Below, one piece after another: positions 56,833 to 64,000 of a stretch of DNA of 64,000 nt. The stretch spans positions 124,001 through 188,000 of the forward strand of contig CAZSIT010000002.1 of the NCBI GenBank assembly GCA_964607165.1, in the 5' to 3' direction. The notes under the pieces were generated by a model. The model had not been told where the DNA came from. It did no database searches and saw only the letters and a list, made by a program, of their open reading frames with translations. Positions within the stretch are counted from its first letter, which is position 1, and each line of letters opens with the position of its first letter. The stretch is from DSPP01 sp964607165 (GTDB lineage: Bacteria > Zixibacteria > MSB-5A5 > DSPP01). The position numbers and the translations under genes were made by a program.

Positions 56833-58221
56833 TTACCTCTCTTCTTGCCGGGCTGAAAAAGTCAGCGCCGCCAGAAAAGCAAAGAAGGGAACCACTGGAT
56901 GATGGTAACGTCCAACCCCCACAAAAAAGAAGTGCACGGCGGCCCAGCAAAGCAAAGTCCAAATGGGCAAAAGACTGCCGGCTTCGGCTCTTTTTCTACG
57001 CAAAAACAGAGCGGGAACTGCCTTAATCGTGCCAAAAAATAACAATATCCACCAGTAAGCCTGGCCTGCAATTCCCCAGATTAGTTCTTTATGGGAAGGT
57101 TTTTCGTACAGGTCGAAAACGAAATTGTAATCCAGGCCAAAAAGCACCGCCTCCTTCACCAAACCCAACCGAAGGTATTCCAAAGGATGGCTGCGCACGT
57201 AGTCCCAGCCCAGCTTCCAGGCTGTCCGCTCTGCCTTTCCCTGGTCGGATAAGTCGAACGGAAGCGAATCGGGCATAAAGTAATGGCCGTTAGCCTGCGG
57301 GTTGGCCCCCATCCAAAAACCCAAGCCGGCATGGGTGGAAAGGGCCCAGCGGCCAAACTTATCGTGATTGCGGTAAACCCAGGGTGCGGTCACCGCAGCG
57401 GTCATCAAAAGAAAAGCGCTTAGGCAAACCCAACGCCTCTGTTGGACGGCTATTATGGCGGGTATAATTGACCAAACTAAGGCCACCGGACGTACCAAAG
57501 CCGACAGGCCGAAAAAGATTCCAGAGAAGAAAGACCACACCTTGCGCCCTGCCGCTTTTTCCCATAAGTAGATGCTTAATATCCAAAGGAAAACAAAAAA
57601 CTGCTCGGAAAGAAGGTTTTGGGTGGAATATATTTCCGGCACAAAGAAAGCCACCATACCGGTCGCTTTCAATGCGGTTTTTTCATCTTCCCAAAAAGCA
57701 AAGAGCTTCCAAAGCACTAAAAGGGAGAAGACATCCAGCAGCAGGTTAGCCAGCTTGGCTGCCCAGAGATTGTGGCCGAAGACTCTGTAAATCCCGGCCA
57801 GAAAGGCGACGTAACCGACCGGCCGAAAGGCGGTCGGCTTTCCGCCATCCTCATAATTACCGGTTTGAGCCAGTGTCACCGCCAACTGGTCGTAGTGGCC
57901 GGCGTCGGAAACTTGAGGCAGATTTACAAGGAGAATTACGGCCAGCCGGATGAGCACGGCAGCGGCCAGAATCAGATAAAACTTGCGCCTCGGTGCGCCG
58001 GTCTCAAACCAGTCCCAGCTGGATTTCCGGACCCACACGCCAAAATAGAAAGCCCAGGCGAAGGCAATGAGCCAAAATGCAACATGGTAAACCAACGATA
58101 TATCGCTTTTAAGTCGGGCCGGCCCGTGATTTTGAATGAAAGAACAGAGGGATTGAAAGAAAAAGGGAGTTATCGTAACTCCAGCCAGACCGAAGAAGAA
58201 GAAAATCACTTTTTTTGACAT
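56833..58221 (-). CDS. Polytopic membrane glycosyltransferase (ArnT/PMT-like GT-C), copy 2
   Basis: This protein is paralogous to 55302-56708 over its whole length (MSKKVIFFFFGLAG, QVSDAGHYDQLAVTLAQTG, AFRPVGYVAFLAGIYRVFG, TQNLLSEQFFVFLWIL, GLSALVRPVALVW). I start it at the ATG giving MSKKV, matching the paralogue; the open frame extends to a TTG at 58248. The tandem copies face the same way with 124 bases between. Two donors or two acceptors in one envelope pathway is a likely explanation. Confidence 0.84.
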   Translation of the reverse strand: MSKKVIFFFFGLAGVTITPFFFQSLCSFIQNHGPARLKSDISLVYHVAFWLIAFAWAFYFGVWVRKSSWDWFETGAPRRKFYLILAAAVLIRLAVILLVNLPQVSDAGHYDQLAVTLAQTGNYEDGGKPTAFRPVGYVAFLAGIYRVFGHNLWAAKLANLLLDVFSLLVLWKLFAFWEDEKTALKATGMVAFFVPEIYSTQNLLSEQFFVFLWILSIYLWEKAAGRKVWSFFSGIFFGLSALVRPVALVWSIIPAIIAVQQRRWVCLSAFLLMTAAVTAPWVYRNHDKFGRWALSTHAGLGFWMGANPQANGHYFMPDSLPFDLSDQGKAERTAWKLGWDYVRSHPLEYLRLGLVKEAVLFGLDYNFVFDLYEKPSHKELIWGIAGQAYWWILLFFGTIKAVPALFLRRKRAEAGSLLPIWTLLCWAAVHFFFVGVGRYHHPVVPFFAFLAALTFSARQEER

Positions 58222-58284
58222 GGTGCTGGAATATAAGCGAAAGCCCAAAAAGCTGTTTTATTTTTTGTGGATTGACGGCGGGAC

Positions 58285-58605
58285 TTAGGATTTAATTAGA
58301 AGCAGCACTCCAAAAAGCGCTGCGGAAATCGGAAAAACCAAAAGAAACGAAAGCGGCGTTACCAAGGCCAATAGGCCGGAAATGGCGGCGGAGGGTAAAA
58401 GCACGTAGCGGAACAAATCGAAAAGAAAGCGCAGAATCCGGATTACGATTGCCACCGCAAGCAGAACCGAAAGGGCTGTCAATGCTATCCCTCCGACGGA
58501 ACCTAATTTGGGGAAGGCGTATTTATAGAAGGTTGTTAAAGCATACCAGATGGAAACGAAAATAGGAGATAAAGTTTTAAGAATCGCGTCGATGGCGTCC
58601 GGCAT
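58285..58605 (-). CDS. Small membrane protein, unknown
   Basis: The 106-aa protein has three hydrophobic stretches (about 37-57, 65-90 and 88-104). It overlaps the preceding small gene by 29 bases, with AGAGGA just before its ATG, so translation may be coupled. No family recognised. Confidence 0.65.
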   Translation of the reverse strand: MPDAIDAILKTLSPIFVSIWYALTTFYKYAFPKLGSVGGIALTALSVLLAVAIVIRILRFLFDLFRYVLLPSAAISGLLALVTPLSFLLVFPISAALFGVLLLIKS

Positions 58606-58843
58606 TCCTCTTACCTTTGAGGCTTTTGGACGCTTCCATTGGCTCGATGGTCAGGCTGGATTCCCCCACCCGCGCAAGCCCGTTCATCCTCTGTACCAGA
58701 AAATTCTGGCTGCCAATCCAGCTCTGTGAGAGGGCTAAAACTTCCTCCTCTTCAATCTCATCTTCCCAGTCCAAAACCACCTGATCGTAATGTTTTCCCG
58801 AAACCACCAGGTTGTCCATCGCAAGCGTGAATTTGACTTTCAT
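58577..58843 (-). CDS. Small acidic protein, unknown
   Basis: The 88-aa protein starts at the ATG giving MKVKFTLAMDN, because GGAGGGG lies right before it; the open frame extends to 58987. The centre is very acidic (DWEDEIEEEEVLALSQ) and the C-terminus is basic (KSLKGKRNAGRHRR). No family recognised. Confidence 0.6.
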   Translation of the reverse strand: MKVKFTLAMDNLVVSGKHYDQVVLDWEDEIEEEEVLALSQSWIGSQNFLVQRMNGLARVGESSLTIEPMEASKSLKGKRNAGRHRRDS

Positions 58844-59099
58844 CTTCCCCTCCACCCACCTGTTTCGCAACGACAGTGCCAAGATAGTTTTTGCCAAACC
58901 CTCTAAAAGCGCTCGTATTCTATTAGCGTTCAGCGAGTTAGGCGTAATAGGAAACCCCCTATATTTTTTTCGATTTAAAGTTTCCAAAACCTATTGTTCT
59001 CTCCCCTTTTTTCGTGAGCACCTCCAATATAGTTTTACACATTATATAGGCACGGTTTTGGTTTTTGCATTTTGGGGTAGAAGCATATATTCCAAATAG

Positions 59100-60587
59100 A
59101 TGAAGCAAGACGACAAAATCTCCATCTTCGATTTAGCTTCTCCGCTTGATTTTCGTTACTACGCTTCCGACTCCGCCGTTTTCGAGCGATTGAGAAACTA
59201 CGCTTCGGAAGAGGCTTACGTTCAAGCCCAATTGAAAGTGGAGCTGGCGCTTTTGTGGGCACTGGAAGAAATCGGCATTGCTCCCAAAGGAACATACACT
59301 AAAGTGAGCAAGGCGCAGATTACGGCGCAAAAAGTTTACGAGGAGGAAAAGAAGACCGAGCACAACGTCCGGGCGCTGGTGAATCTGATTCAAAAGACGC
59401 TCCCGCCGGAAGCCGCCCCTTACGTCCATCTTTTTGCCACCTCGATGGACATTACCGACACGGCCCAGGCAGTGCGCATCAAATCAATGGTGCAAGAGGT
59501 AATCCTGCCGGATTTCATCGCTTTGACTGAACTCATAGCCGAAATGGCCAAAAAGGATGCGAAAACCGCCCAAATTGGTCGGACGCACGGTCAGTTTGCC
59601 GAGCCGGTCACCTTCGGCTTTTGGTTGGCCTATTACGCCAGCCGCCTTTTGGGGCGCGTGGAAAAAATTCAGGAGGCGAATAACCGGCTGGTCGGCAAAT
59701 TTGCCGGGCCGGTAGGAGCTTACAATTCGCTCGCGCTCGCTTTTGGTGACAAGGCCACGCTTTTTGAAAAGCTTATCTTGAACAAGCTGGGCCTGGAAGT
59801 GGACGAGCGGCAGATTTCCACCCAAATCGTCCAGCCGGAACCCTTGGTGGATATGGGCTACGCCATCCTTTCCGCTTTTTCAGTTTTAGCCAATCTGGCC
59901 GACGATATGCGCCATTTGTACCGTTCCGAGATTGCCGAGGTGTACGAGCGGGGGGCCGAAAAGCGGGTTGGCTCTTCCACCATGCCGCACAAAATCAATC
60001 CCAAGGATTTTGAAAACGTCAAATCGCTCTGGAAGGCGTATGCCCCTCGGATGGTGACAATGCTATCCGACCAGATTTCCGAGCACCAGCGGGATTTGAC
60101 CAATTCCGCTTCCAACCGTTTTGCCATCGAGCTTTTTGTCGCCTTTGAGCAGGCGGTTTTGCGGATGAACAAAGCTTTATCCCGTTTGGAACCTAATCGC
60201 GAGAATCTGAAAAAGAATCTGGAGGCCAGCAAGTCGTTGATAGTGGCCGAGCCGATTTACATTGTGCTTGCCCTGGCAGGGCATCCGGCGCCGTATGAGA
60301 AGGCGAAAGAGTTGGCTGGCCGCGTTAGAGCAAAGAAAGAAAACCCGGTCGCCATCGTTAAAAAAGAACTGCCGGAGTATTGGAACAAAATTTCCGACGT
60401 GGCCAAAAAGATTTTAGACGACCCGGCTTCCTACACCGGCGCCGCCCCTGCCCGCGCAGTCGAAATTTCCACAGTTGTTTCCAAAAGGCTGGCCCAGTTG
60501 AAAGTGGAGTTGAAAAAGTCGGTGCCGAAAAAAGATTTTGCGGTGGAAATGGATGAGTTAAAAAGAGCGCTGGGACAAAAACGGTAA
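59100..60587 (+). CDS. purB: Adenylosuccinate lyase (fumarase/aspartase superfamily)
   Basis: The 495-aa protein has the superfamily signature GSSTMPHKINPKDFENVKS at about 300-318, with the flexible catalytic-Ser loop. Other features are DITDTAQAVRIK, QIGRTHGQFAEPVTFGFW, with the catalytic His, and GPVGAYNSLALAFGDK. It cleaves SAICAR and adenylosuccinate in purine synthesis. The ATG has no ribosome binding site. It lies upstream of a DinB-like gene and not in a pur cluster. Confidence 0.9.
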   Translation: MKQDDKISIFDLASPLDFRYYASDSAVFERLRNYASEEAYVQAQLKVELALLWALEEIGIAPKGTYTKVSKAQITAQKVYEEEKKTEHNVRALVNLIQKTLPPEAAPYVHLFATSMDITDTAQAVRIKSMVQEVILPDFIALTELIAEMAKKDAKTAQIGRTHGQFAEPVTFGFWLAYYASRLLGRVEKIQEANNRLVGKFAGPVGAYNSLALAFGDKATLFEKLILNKLGLEVDERQISTQIVQPEPLVDMGYAILSAFSVLANLADDMRHLYRSEIAEVYERGAEKRVGSSTMPHKINPKDFENVKSLWKAYAPRMVTMLSDQISEHQRDLTNSASNRFAIELFVAFEQAVLRMNKALSRLEPNRENLKKNLEASKSLIVAEPIYIVLALAGHPAPYEKAKELAGRVRAKKENPVAIVKKELPEYWNKISDVAKKILDDPASYTGAAPARAVEISTVVSKRLAQLKVELKKSVPKKDFAVEMDELKRALGQKR

Positions 60588-60606
60588 GAATAGTAAGGAG
60601 TATTAT

Positions 60607-61107
60607 ATGGAGCAAAAACAAACTACAAGTATTGATTTGAAACGGGAATTTCTGCGCCATACGGTGGCCACATTGGCCTATCGCGGCGGGAAGGCGGTGC
60701 GCGATGCTCCCGAAAATTTCGCCACCTTTAAAATCGGAGAAAAGACGCGAACGCCCATCGAGATACTGAAGCACATTTGTGACTTGCTTAAATGGGCACT
60801 CCTCCTGGCACAGGGAGATAATGCGTGGCAGGAGGTTCCACCCCGGCCGTGGGAGGGTGAGGTCGAGCGCTTCTTTGAGGAGCTTAAACGGCTGGATGAT
60901 TATCTCGTCTCGGAAAAGCCTTTGGGAAATCCTGCCGAAAAGATTTTCCAGGGGCCGATTGCCGACGCCCACACTCACGTGGGGCAGATTGGACTTTTGC
61001 GCCGCCTGGCGGGAGCGCCGGTGCGGGGAGAAAATTATTTCAAAGCGGAGATTGTCACCGGCCGCGTGGGACCGGAGCAACCTTCCGTCCGGTTTGAATT
61101 CGATTGA
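60607..61107 (+). CDS. DinB-like four-helix metal-binding protein
   Basis: The 166-aa protein resembles the DinB/YfiT-like four-helix bundle. EILKHICDLLKWALLLA (about 52-68) and IADAHTHVGQIGLLRRLAG (about 117-135) supply His ligands. AAGGAG precedes the ATG. Such proteins bind a metal; many use thiol cofactors. Function unknown. A VOC gene follows 22 bases later. Confidence 0.75.
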   Translation: MEQKQTTSIDLKREFLRHTVATLAYRGGKAVRDAPENFATFKIGEKTRTPIEILKHICDLLKWALLLAQGDNAWQEVPPRPWEGEVERFFEELKRLDDYLVSEKPLGNPAEKIFQGPIADAHTHVGQIGLLRRLAGAPVRGENYFKAEIVTGRVGPEQPSVRFEFD

Positions 61108-61129
61108 TTACCCAAGAGAGGAGAAAAAA

Positions 61130-61579
61130 ATGAAAGTTAAACCGATACCCAAAGGCTATCACACTGTAACCCCTTACTTGGTCGTTGAAGGGGCGGCCAA
61201 GCTGATTGATTTTTTAAAGAAGGCCTTCGATGCCAAAGAGAAGGAGCGGATGAAACGGCCGGACGGAGGCATTATGCATGCCGAGGTCAAAATCGGCGAT
61301 TCGATGATAATGATGGCGGATGCGATGGGGCCGTATAAGCCGATGCCCGTCACCATCTACCTGTATATGAAGAACACGGACACGTTCTACAAACGGGCGC
61401 TGGCGGCCGGGGCTACTTCCGCAATGGAACCGGCCGATATGTTCTGGGGCGACCGCAACGCCGGAGTGAAGGACGCTTTTGGCAACCAGTGGTGGATTGC
61501 CACCCGCAAGGAGAACGTATCGCCGAAGGAATTGAAAAAGCGCGCGGAGGAATATTCGAAAAAACAACAAAAGGCCTGA
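61130..61579 (+). CDS. VOC-superfamily protein (PhnB-like)
   Basis: The 149-aa protein has a VOC fold of the PhnB-like group: PYLVVEGAAKLIDFLKKAFDAKEKER, then GGIMHAEVKIGDSMIMMADAM, then GDRNAGVKDAFGNQWWIATR. The start is the ATG after GAGAGGAG; the open frame extends upstream inside the DinB-like gene. The two may form an operon. Confidence 0.85.
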   Translation: MKVKPIPKGYHTVTPYLVVEGAAKLIDFLKKAFDAKEKERMKRPDGGIMHAEVKIGDSMIMMADAMGPYKPMPVTIYLYMKNTDTFYKRALAAGATSAMEPADMFWGDRNAGVKDAFGNQWWIATRKENVSPKELKKRAEEYSKKQQKA

Positions 61580-61589
61580 ATCTGGAACT

Positions 61590-61718
61590 GTGGCGCAGGT
61601 TAAGCTTTATCCCTGGCCCGTACGGGCTCGGGCAGGCTAACCTGCGCTATCGATTATGCTTTCTAATAATAAACAACGCAGGATAGGTTCGCCTCTGGCG
61701 AACTTTATCCTGCGCCAC
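61590..61718. repeat. Composite repeat bounded by GTGGCGCAGG inverted repeats
   Basis: 129 bases from GTGGCGCAGG to CCTGCGCCAC, almost filling the gap between two genes. Sub-element 1 (to 61647) is closed by GCGCAGGTTA/TAACCTGCGC and carries CCCTGGCC..CGGGCAGG. Sub-element 2 is GCAGGATA..TTCGCC/GGCGAA..TATCCTGC. The layout is like 8212-8295 and 42141-42219. Confidence 0.85.
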
Positions 61719-61729
61719 GGCTGCCTGCG

Positions 61730-62545
61730 ATGAGTCGCGAAAAAGATTACATACTCGGCACGCACGACGAGGAGATTTTGCGCCTCGGATTGCAGCACCG
61801 GGTCTGGCGCCCGAAAGTGTTGGACGCCTGGAAGCGGGGAGGATTTACGGTCGGGCAGACGATTCTGGACGTCGGCTGTGGCCCGGGGTACGCCTCGATG
61901 GATTTAGCAGAAATTGTCGGCCCTTCCGGAAAAGTTTACGCCATTGACCGCTCAAGGCGGTTTTTGGACGCGCTGGAAGCAAAACGTCAGAAGTTCGGGC
62001 TGGAAAACATCACCACCCTTGAACTGGACTTGGACGAGGCGGAACTGCCCTCGGTCGGAGCCGACAGCGCCTGGTGCCGCTGGGTTTTCGCCTTCGTCAA
62101 GCGCCCCCGCAACCTGTTAGCACGAATTGCCGGCGCTTTGAAGCCGGGCGGTGTTCTGGTTACGCACGAGTATTTCGACTACTCCACCTGGCGGCTGGCG
62201 CCAAGGTCACCGGAACACGAGGAGTTTGTGCGCGTGGTAATGGAAAGCTGGCGCGAAACCGGCGGCGAACCGGACATTGGGCTTAATTTACCCACTTGGC
62301 TGGATGAATTGGGGTTTGAGACGAAGCAACTCAACCCGATAATCGAAATTTTTCCGAAATCTAACTATTGGTGGCAGTGGCCGAAGTCGTTTATCGACGT
62401 CGGCCTGCGCCGGATGGTCGATTTGGGCCATTTGACCGCCGACCGCGCCCGCGCCATCTCGGAAGCTTTTACCGCCCGCGAAGCCCAACCCGGCACGCTG
62501 ATGATTACACCGGCGGTGTTGGAGATTATTGCCGTGAAACGGTAA
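61730..62545 (+). CDS. Class I SAM-dependent methyltransferase
   Basis: The 271-aa protein has a Rossmann fold with motif I ILDVGCGPGYASMDLAE, then GKVYAIDRSRRFLDALE and ALKPGGVLVTHEY. The C-terminal part (LPTWLDELGFETKQLNPI, MITPAVLEIIAVK) is typical of small-molecule or quinone-type methyltransferases. No ribosome binding site is visible. Substrate unknown. Confidence 0.85.
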   Translation: MSREKDYILGTHDEEILRLGLQHRVWRPKVLDAWKRGGFTVGQTILDVGCGPGYASMDLAEIVGPSGKVYAIDRSRRFLDALEAKRQKFGLENITTLELDLDEAELPSVGADSAWCRWVFAFVKRPRNLLARIAGALKPGGVLVTHEYFDYSTWRLAPRSPEHEEFVRVVMESWRETGGEPDIGLNLPTWLDELGFETKQLNPIIEIFPKSNYWWQWPKSFIDVGLRRMVDLGHLTADRARAISEAFTAREAQPGTLMITPAVLEIIAVKR

Positions 62546-62588
62546 AACAATATTAAAGGTTGAGAGCAGTACTTAAATAAAATAAAGG

Positions 62589-63530
62589 TTAGATAATTTT
62601 TTTAGCATTCATAAATAATTGTTGCAATTCCTCTCGTGGCAGAATTTTGTCATATTTTTCCTTCCTTATTTCTTTACTCGAAAGATCAGCCTTAACTCTT
62701 TTTAAGAAATCCCTATAATCACGATTAACCGCTAACTTATTTATCGTGTCCCAATCCAAATTCTCCTTGTATTTTGCCGGGAAAAATAGCTCTGTAGAAT
62801 CCGGGTCTTCCACATCAATTTTAATAACTCCAATCCCAAAAGAGGCTGATAGCCTTTTTAGTTCATTCATAAAATCTTCATCCTTTAGAATTTCCGACGC
62901 TACCAAATATCCTTCGTTTGCCCAGGACGAATTTGAAACGGTTTGAAAAAATGATTCTCTAAGGTTTGAAAAATTCAACTCTCTCTTTATTTCAAAAGAG
63001 TATAGTTTTATTTGATTGTTTCCAATTGAAGAACTTAATTCAAATACTTCTGATTTCCATTCTTCTATAGGAAAGTAACAACCGACCATATCCGGGTGAA
63101 GCCACTCACCAAATTCCTTCCTGTCCGATTTAAGATGTTGTATGGTCTTCAAAAACGCTTTAAAGAAATAGTATCCGAAATAGGCTATGAAGGGATGGAG
63201 ATCTCGTTCAAAATACCCTAATTTCTTTGGCGGTAAAACTCGCGTCTGTTGTTCCTCAATAATTTTTAAGTTATCTCCTCCTTTTAATAAAGCTCGGAGA
63301 TAAAATCTTCTTGGTTTAGAGTCTATTTTAACAAACGGGCTATCTTTTTTATCTCGAATATTAAGATATAGTTGGGCCCCGACGGTCATCCAAGGTGTTT
63401 TTCCCTTACTATCAACTTTTCTATCATACCCTTTTAGTTTTGCCATTTCCCAAATTTCTTCGTGAGTTAATGGTTGTTTCACTTCCTCTAAAATTCTTTT
63501 AATCAGTTCTAAAAAAGTCCATCGTTCCAT
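62589..63530 (-). CDS. HrgA-like protein: HARE-type winged helix plus PD-(D/E)xK-like domain
   Basis: Residues about 1-75 look like a HARE-HTH domain (LELIKRILEEVKQPLTHEEIWEMA, then TPWMTVGAQLYLNIRDK). The larger C-terminal part matches HrgA-type proteins: ERDLHPFIAYFGYYF, EFGEWLHPDMVGCYFP and IKLYSFEIKREL. The PD and EIK form a PD-(D/E)xK-like core. Such proteins occur near restriction-modification systems. Base composition is clearly AT-rich against its neighbours, a sign of transfer. GATAGG precedes the ATG. No methylase is adjacent. Confidence 0.78.
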   Translation of the reverse strand: MERWTFLELIKRILEEVKQPLTHEEIWEMAKLKGYDRKVDSKGKTPWMTVGAQLYLNIRDKKDSPFVKIDSKPRRFYLRALLKGGDNLKIIEEQQTRVLPPKKLGYFERDLHPFIAYFGYYFFKAFLKTIQHLKSDRKEFGEWLHPDMVGCYFPIEEWKSEVFELSSSIGNNQIKLYSFEIKRELNFSNLRESFFQTVSNSSWANEGYLVASEILKDEDFMNELKRLSASFGIGVIKIDVEDPDSTELFFPAKYKENLDWDTINKLAVNRDYRDFLKRVKADLSSKEIRKEKYDKILPREELQQLFMNAKKII

Positions 63531-63637
63531 TTCATTTACCTATCTTAGTAGTAGCAAGCATGATGTCTTAATATTCACCTTTCAGCAAAGACTGTCAAAT
63601 GTGTTTCTTAGAGAGGCAACTACTGATTGCGTGACAG

Positions 63638-64000
63638 CTATTTCTTCCCCATCGACACCAAATAACCAATAATTTTATAGACCAGCTTCGCCGCGATGAA
63701 ATCGGAGGAAATCTGGCCGGGGAGGGGGGAAAGCTCCATCACGTCAAAGCCGACCACCCGCTTGTTCGCCTTTGGCGAAGAAAGAAAGCGCAAAAGTTTC
63801 AAGGTTTCGTACCACCCCAGCCCGCCCGGCTCCGGCGTGCCGACCGCCGGCATAAAGGAAGGGTCAAAGCCGTCCAAATCGAAGGTCAGATAGACCGTAT
63901 CGGTAAGCCGGTCTAAAATTTCGTCAATCGAGACCTCGCCGGAGATGAAGCTGTAGGCGGAGACGACTGGAATTTTTTTGGCTTTGATGAACCTCGCCTC
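63638..64000 (-). CDS. Agmatinase/arginase (ureohydrolase) family protein, N-terminus cut by window edge
   Basis: The visible 120 codons are the C-terminal part of a ureohydrolase. YLTFDLDGFDPSFMPAVGTPEPGGL carries the metal-binding D-x-D and the family signature, followed by VVGFDVMELSPLPGQ and a C-terminal helix. It hydrolyses agmatine or a related guanidino compound. The N-terminus and its other metal ligands lie outside the window. The frame is open to base 64000. Confidence 0.9.
   Translation of the reverse strand, partial: EARFIKAKKIPVVSAYSFISGEVSIDEILDRLTDTVYLTFDLDGFDPSFMPAVGTPEPGGLGWYETLKLLRFLSSPKANKRVVGFDVMELSPLPGQISSDFIAAKLVYKIIGYLVSMGKK

Overview
The window reads as a chromosomal segment of a Gram-negative, mid-GC bacterium. 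It has TonB/ExbB/ExbD, a lipoprotein, HtrA proteases, an HlyD/ABC-2 exporter and many exported proteins. Type I dockerin modules, SBBP propellers, IPTL-CTERM-like tails and very abundant palindromic intergenic repeats suggest an uncultivated FCB-type lineage such as Zixibacteria. That placement is inference; there is no rRNA or phylogenetic marker here to test it.

Layout. 1-2.7 kb: 5' end of murQ, tRNA-Val(TAC), and two exported proteins sharing a five-cysteine module, one fused to a TonB C-terminal domain. 3.0-8.1 kb (minus): a tyrosine/phenylalanine catabolic operon (aminotransferase, HppD, FAH, HmgA, flavin-reductase-like). 8.4-20.2 kb: ETF-ubiquinone oxidoreductase with an incomplete Fe-S ligand set, an M24 peptidase, Nfu, an ATP-grasp enzyme, a vanadium-haloperoxidase/PAP2 lipoprotein, a SIS-domain protein, two tandem DUF1028 proteins, a nuclease-fold/XRE regulator with its own candidate operator, a VOC protein and a UbiA prenyltransferase.

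20.3-27.8 kb is accessory. Three exported proteins with IPTL-CTERM-like tails surround a stand-alone membrane domain resembling the N-terminal half of apolipoprotein N-acyltransferase. Next come a dense array of GTAG-footed palindromes around an intact REP-associated tyrosine transposase (RAYT), a repetitive YadA-head-like surface protein, and a second RAYT broken by a 35-bp repeat insertion.

27.8-42.1 kb: two exported amidohydrolase-fold proteins (three modules, only one with an intact HxH), a Cys/Met-metabolism PLP enzyme, a candidate structured RNA, a receptor-like Ser/Thr kinase with an N-terminal propeller, two HtrA proteases and a copper-type P-ATPase. 42.3-55.3 kb: an SBBP/dockerin protein, a YbhGFSR-like exporter operon and a TPR-ExbB-ExbD-ExbD-TonB-TonB operon. 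55.3-64 kb: two paralogous membrane glycosyltransferases, small unknowns, PurB, DinB-like and VOC proteins, a methyltransferase, an AT-rich HrgA-like gene and the C-terminal part of an agmatinase-family protein.

The theme running through the window is short palindromic elements, mostly with a GTAG foot. They lie between genes, at stop codons and in frame inside genes, and two RAYT genes are present. The most novel-looking candidate system is the IPTL-CTERM-like cluster with its Lnt-like membrane protein. All family names come from reading motifs by eye; no database search was possible.
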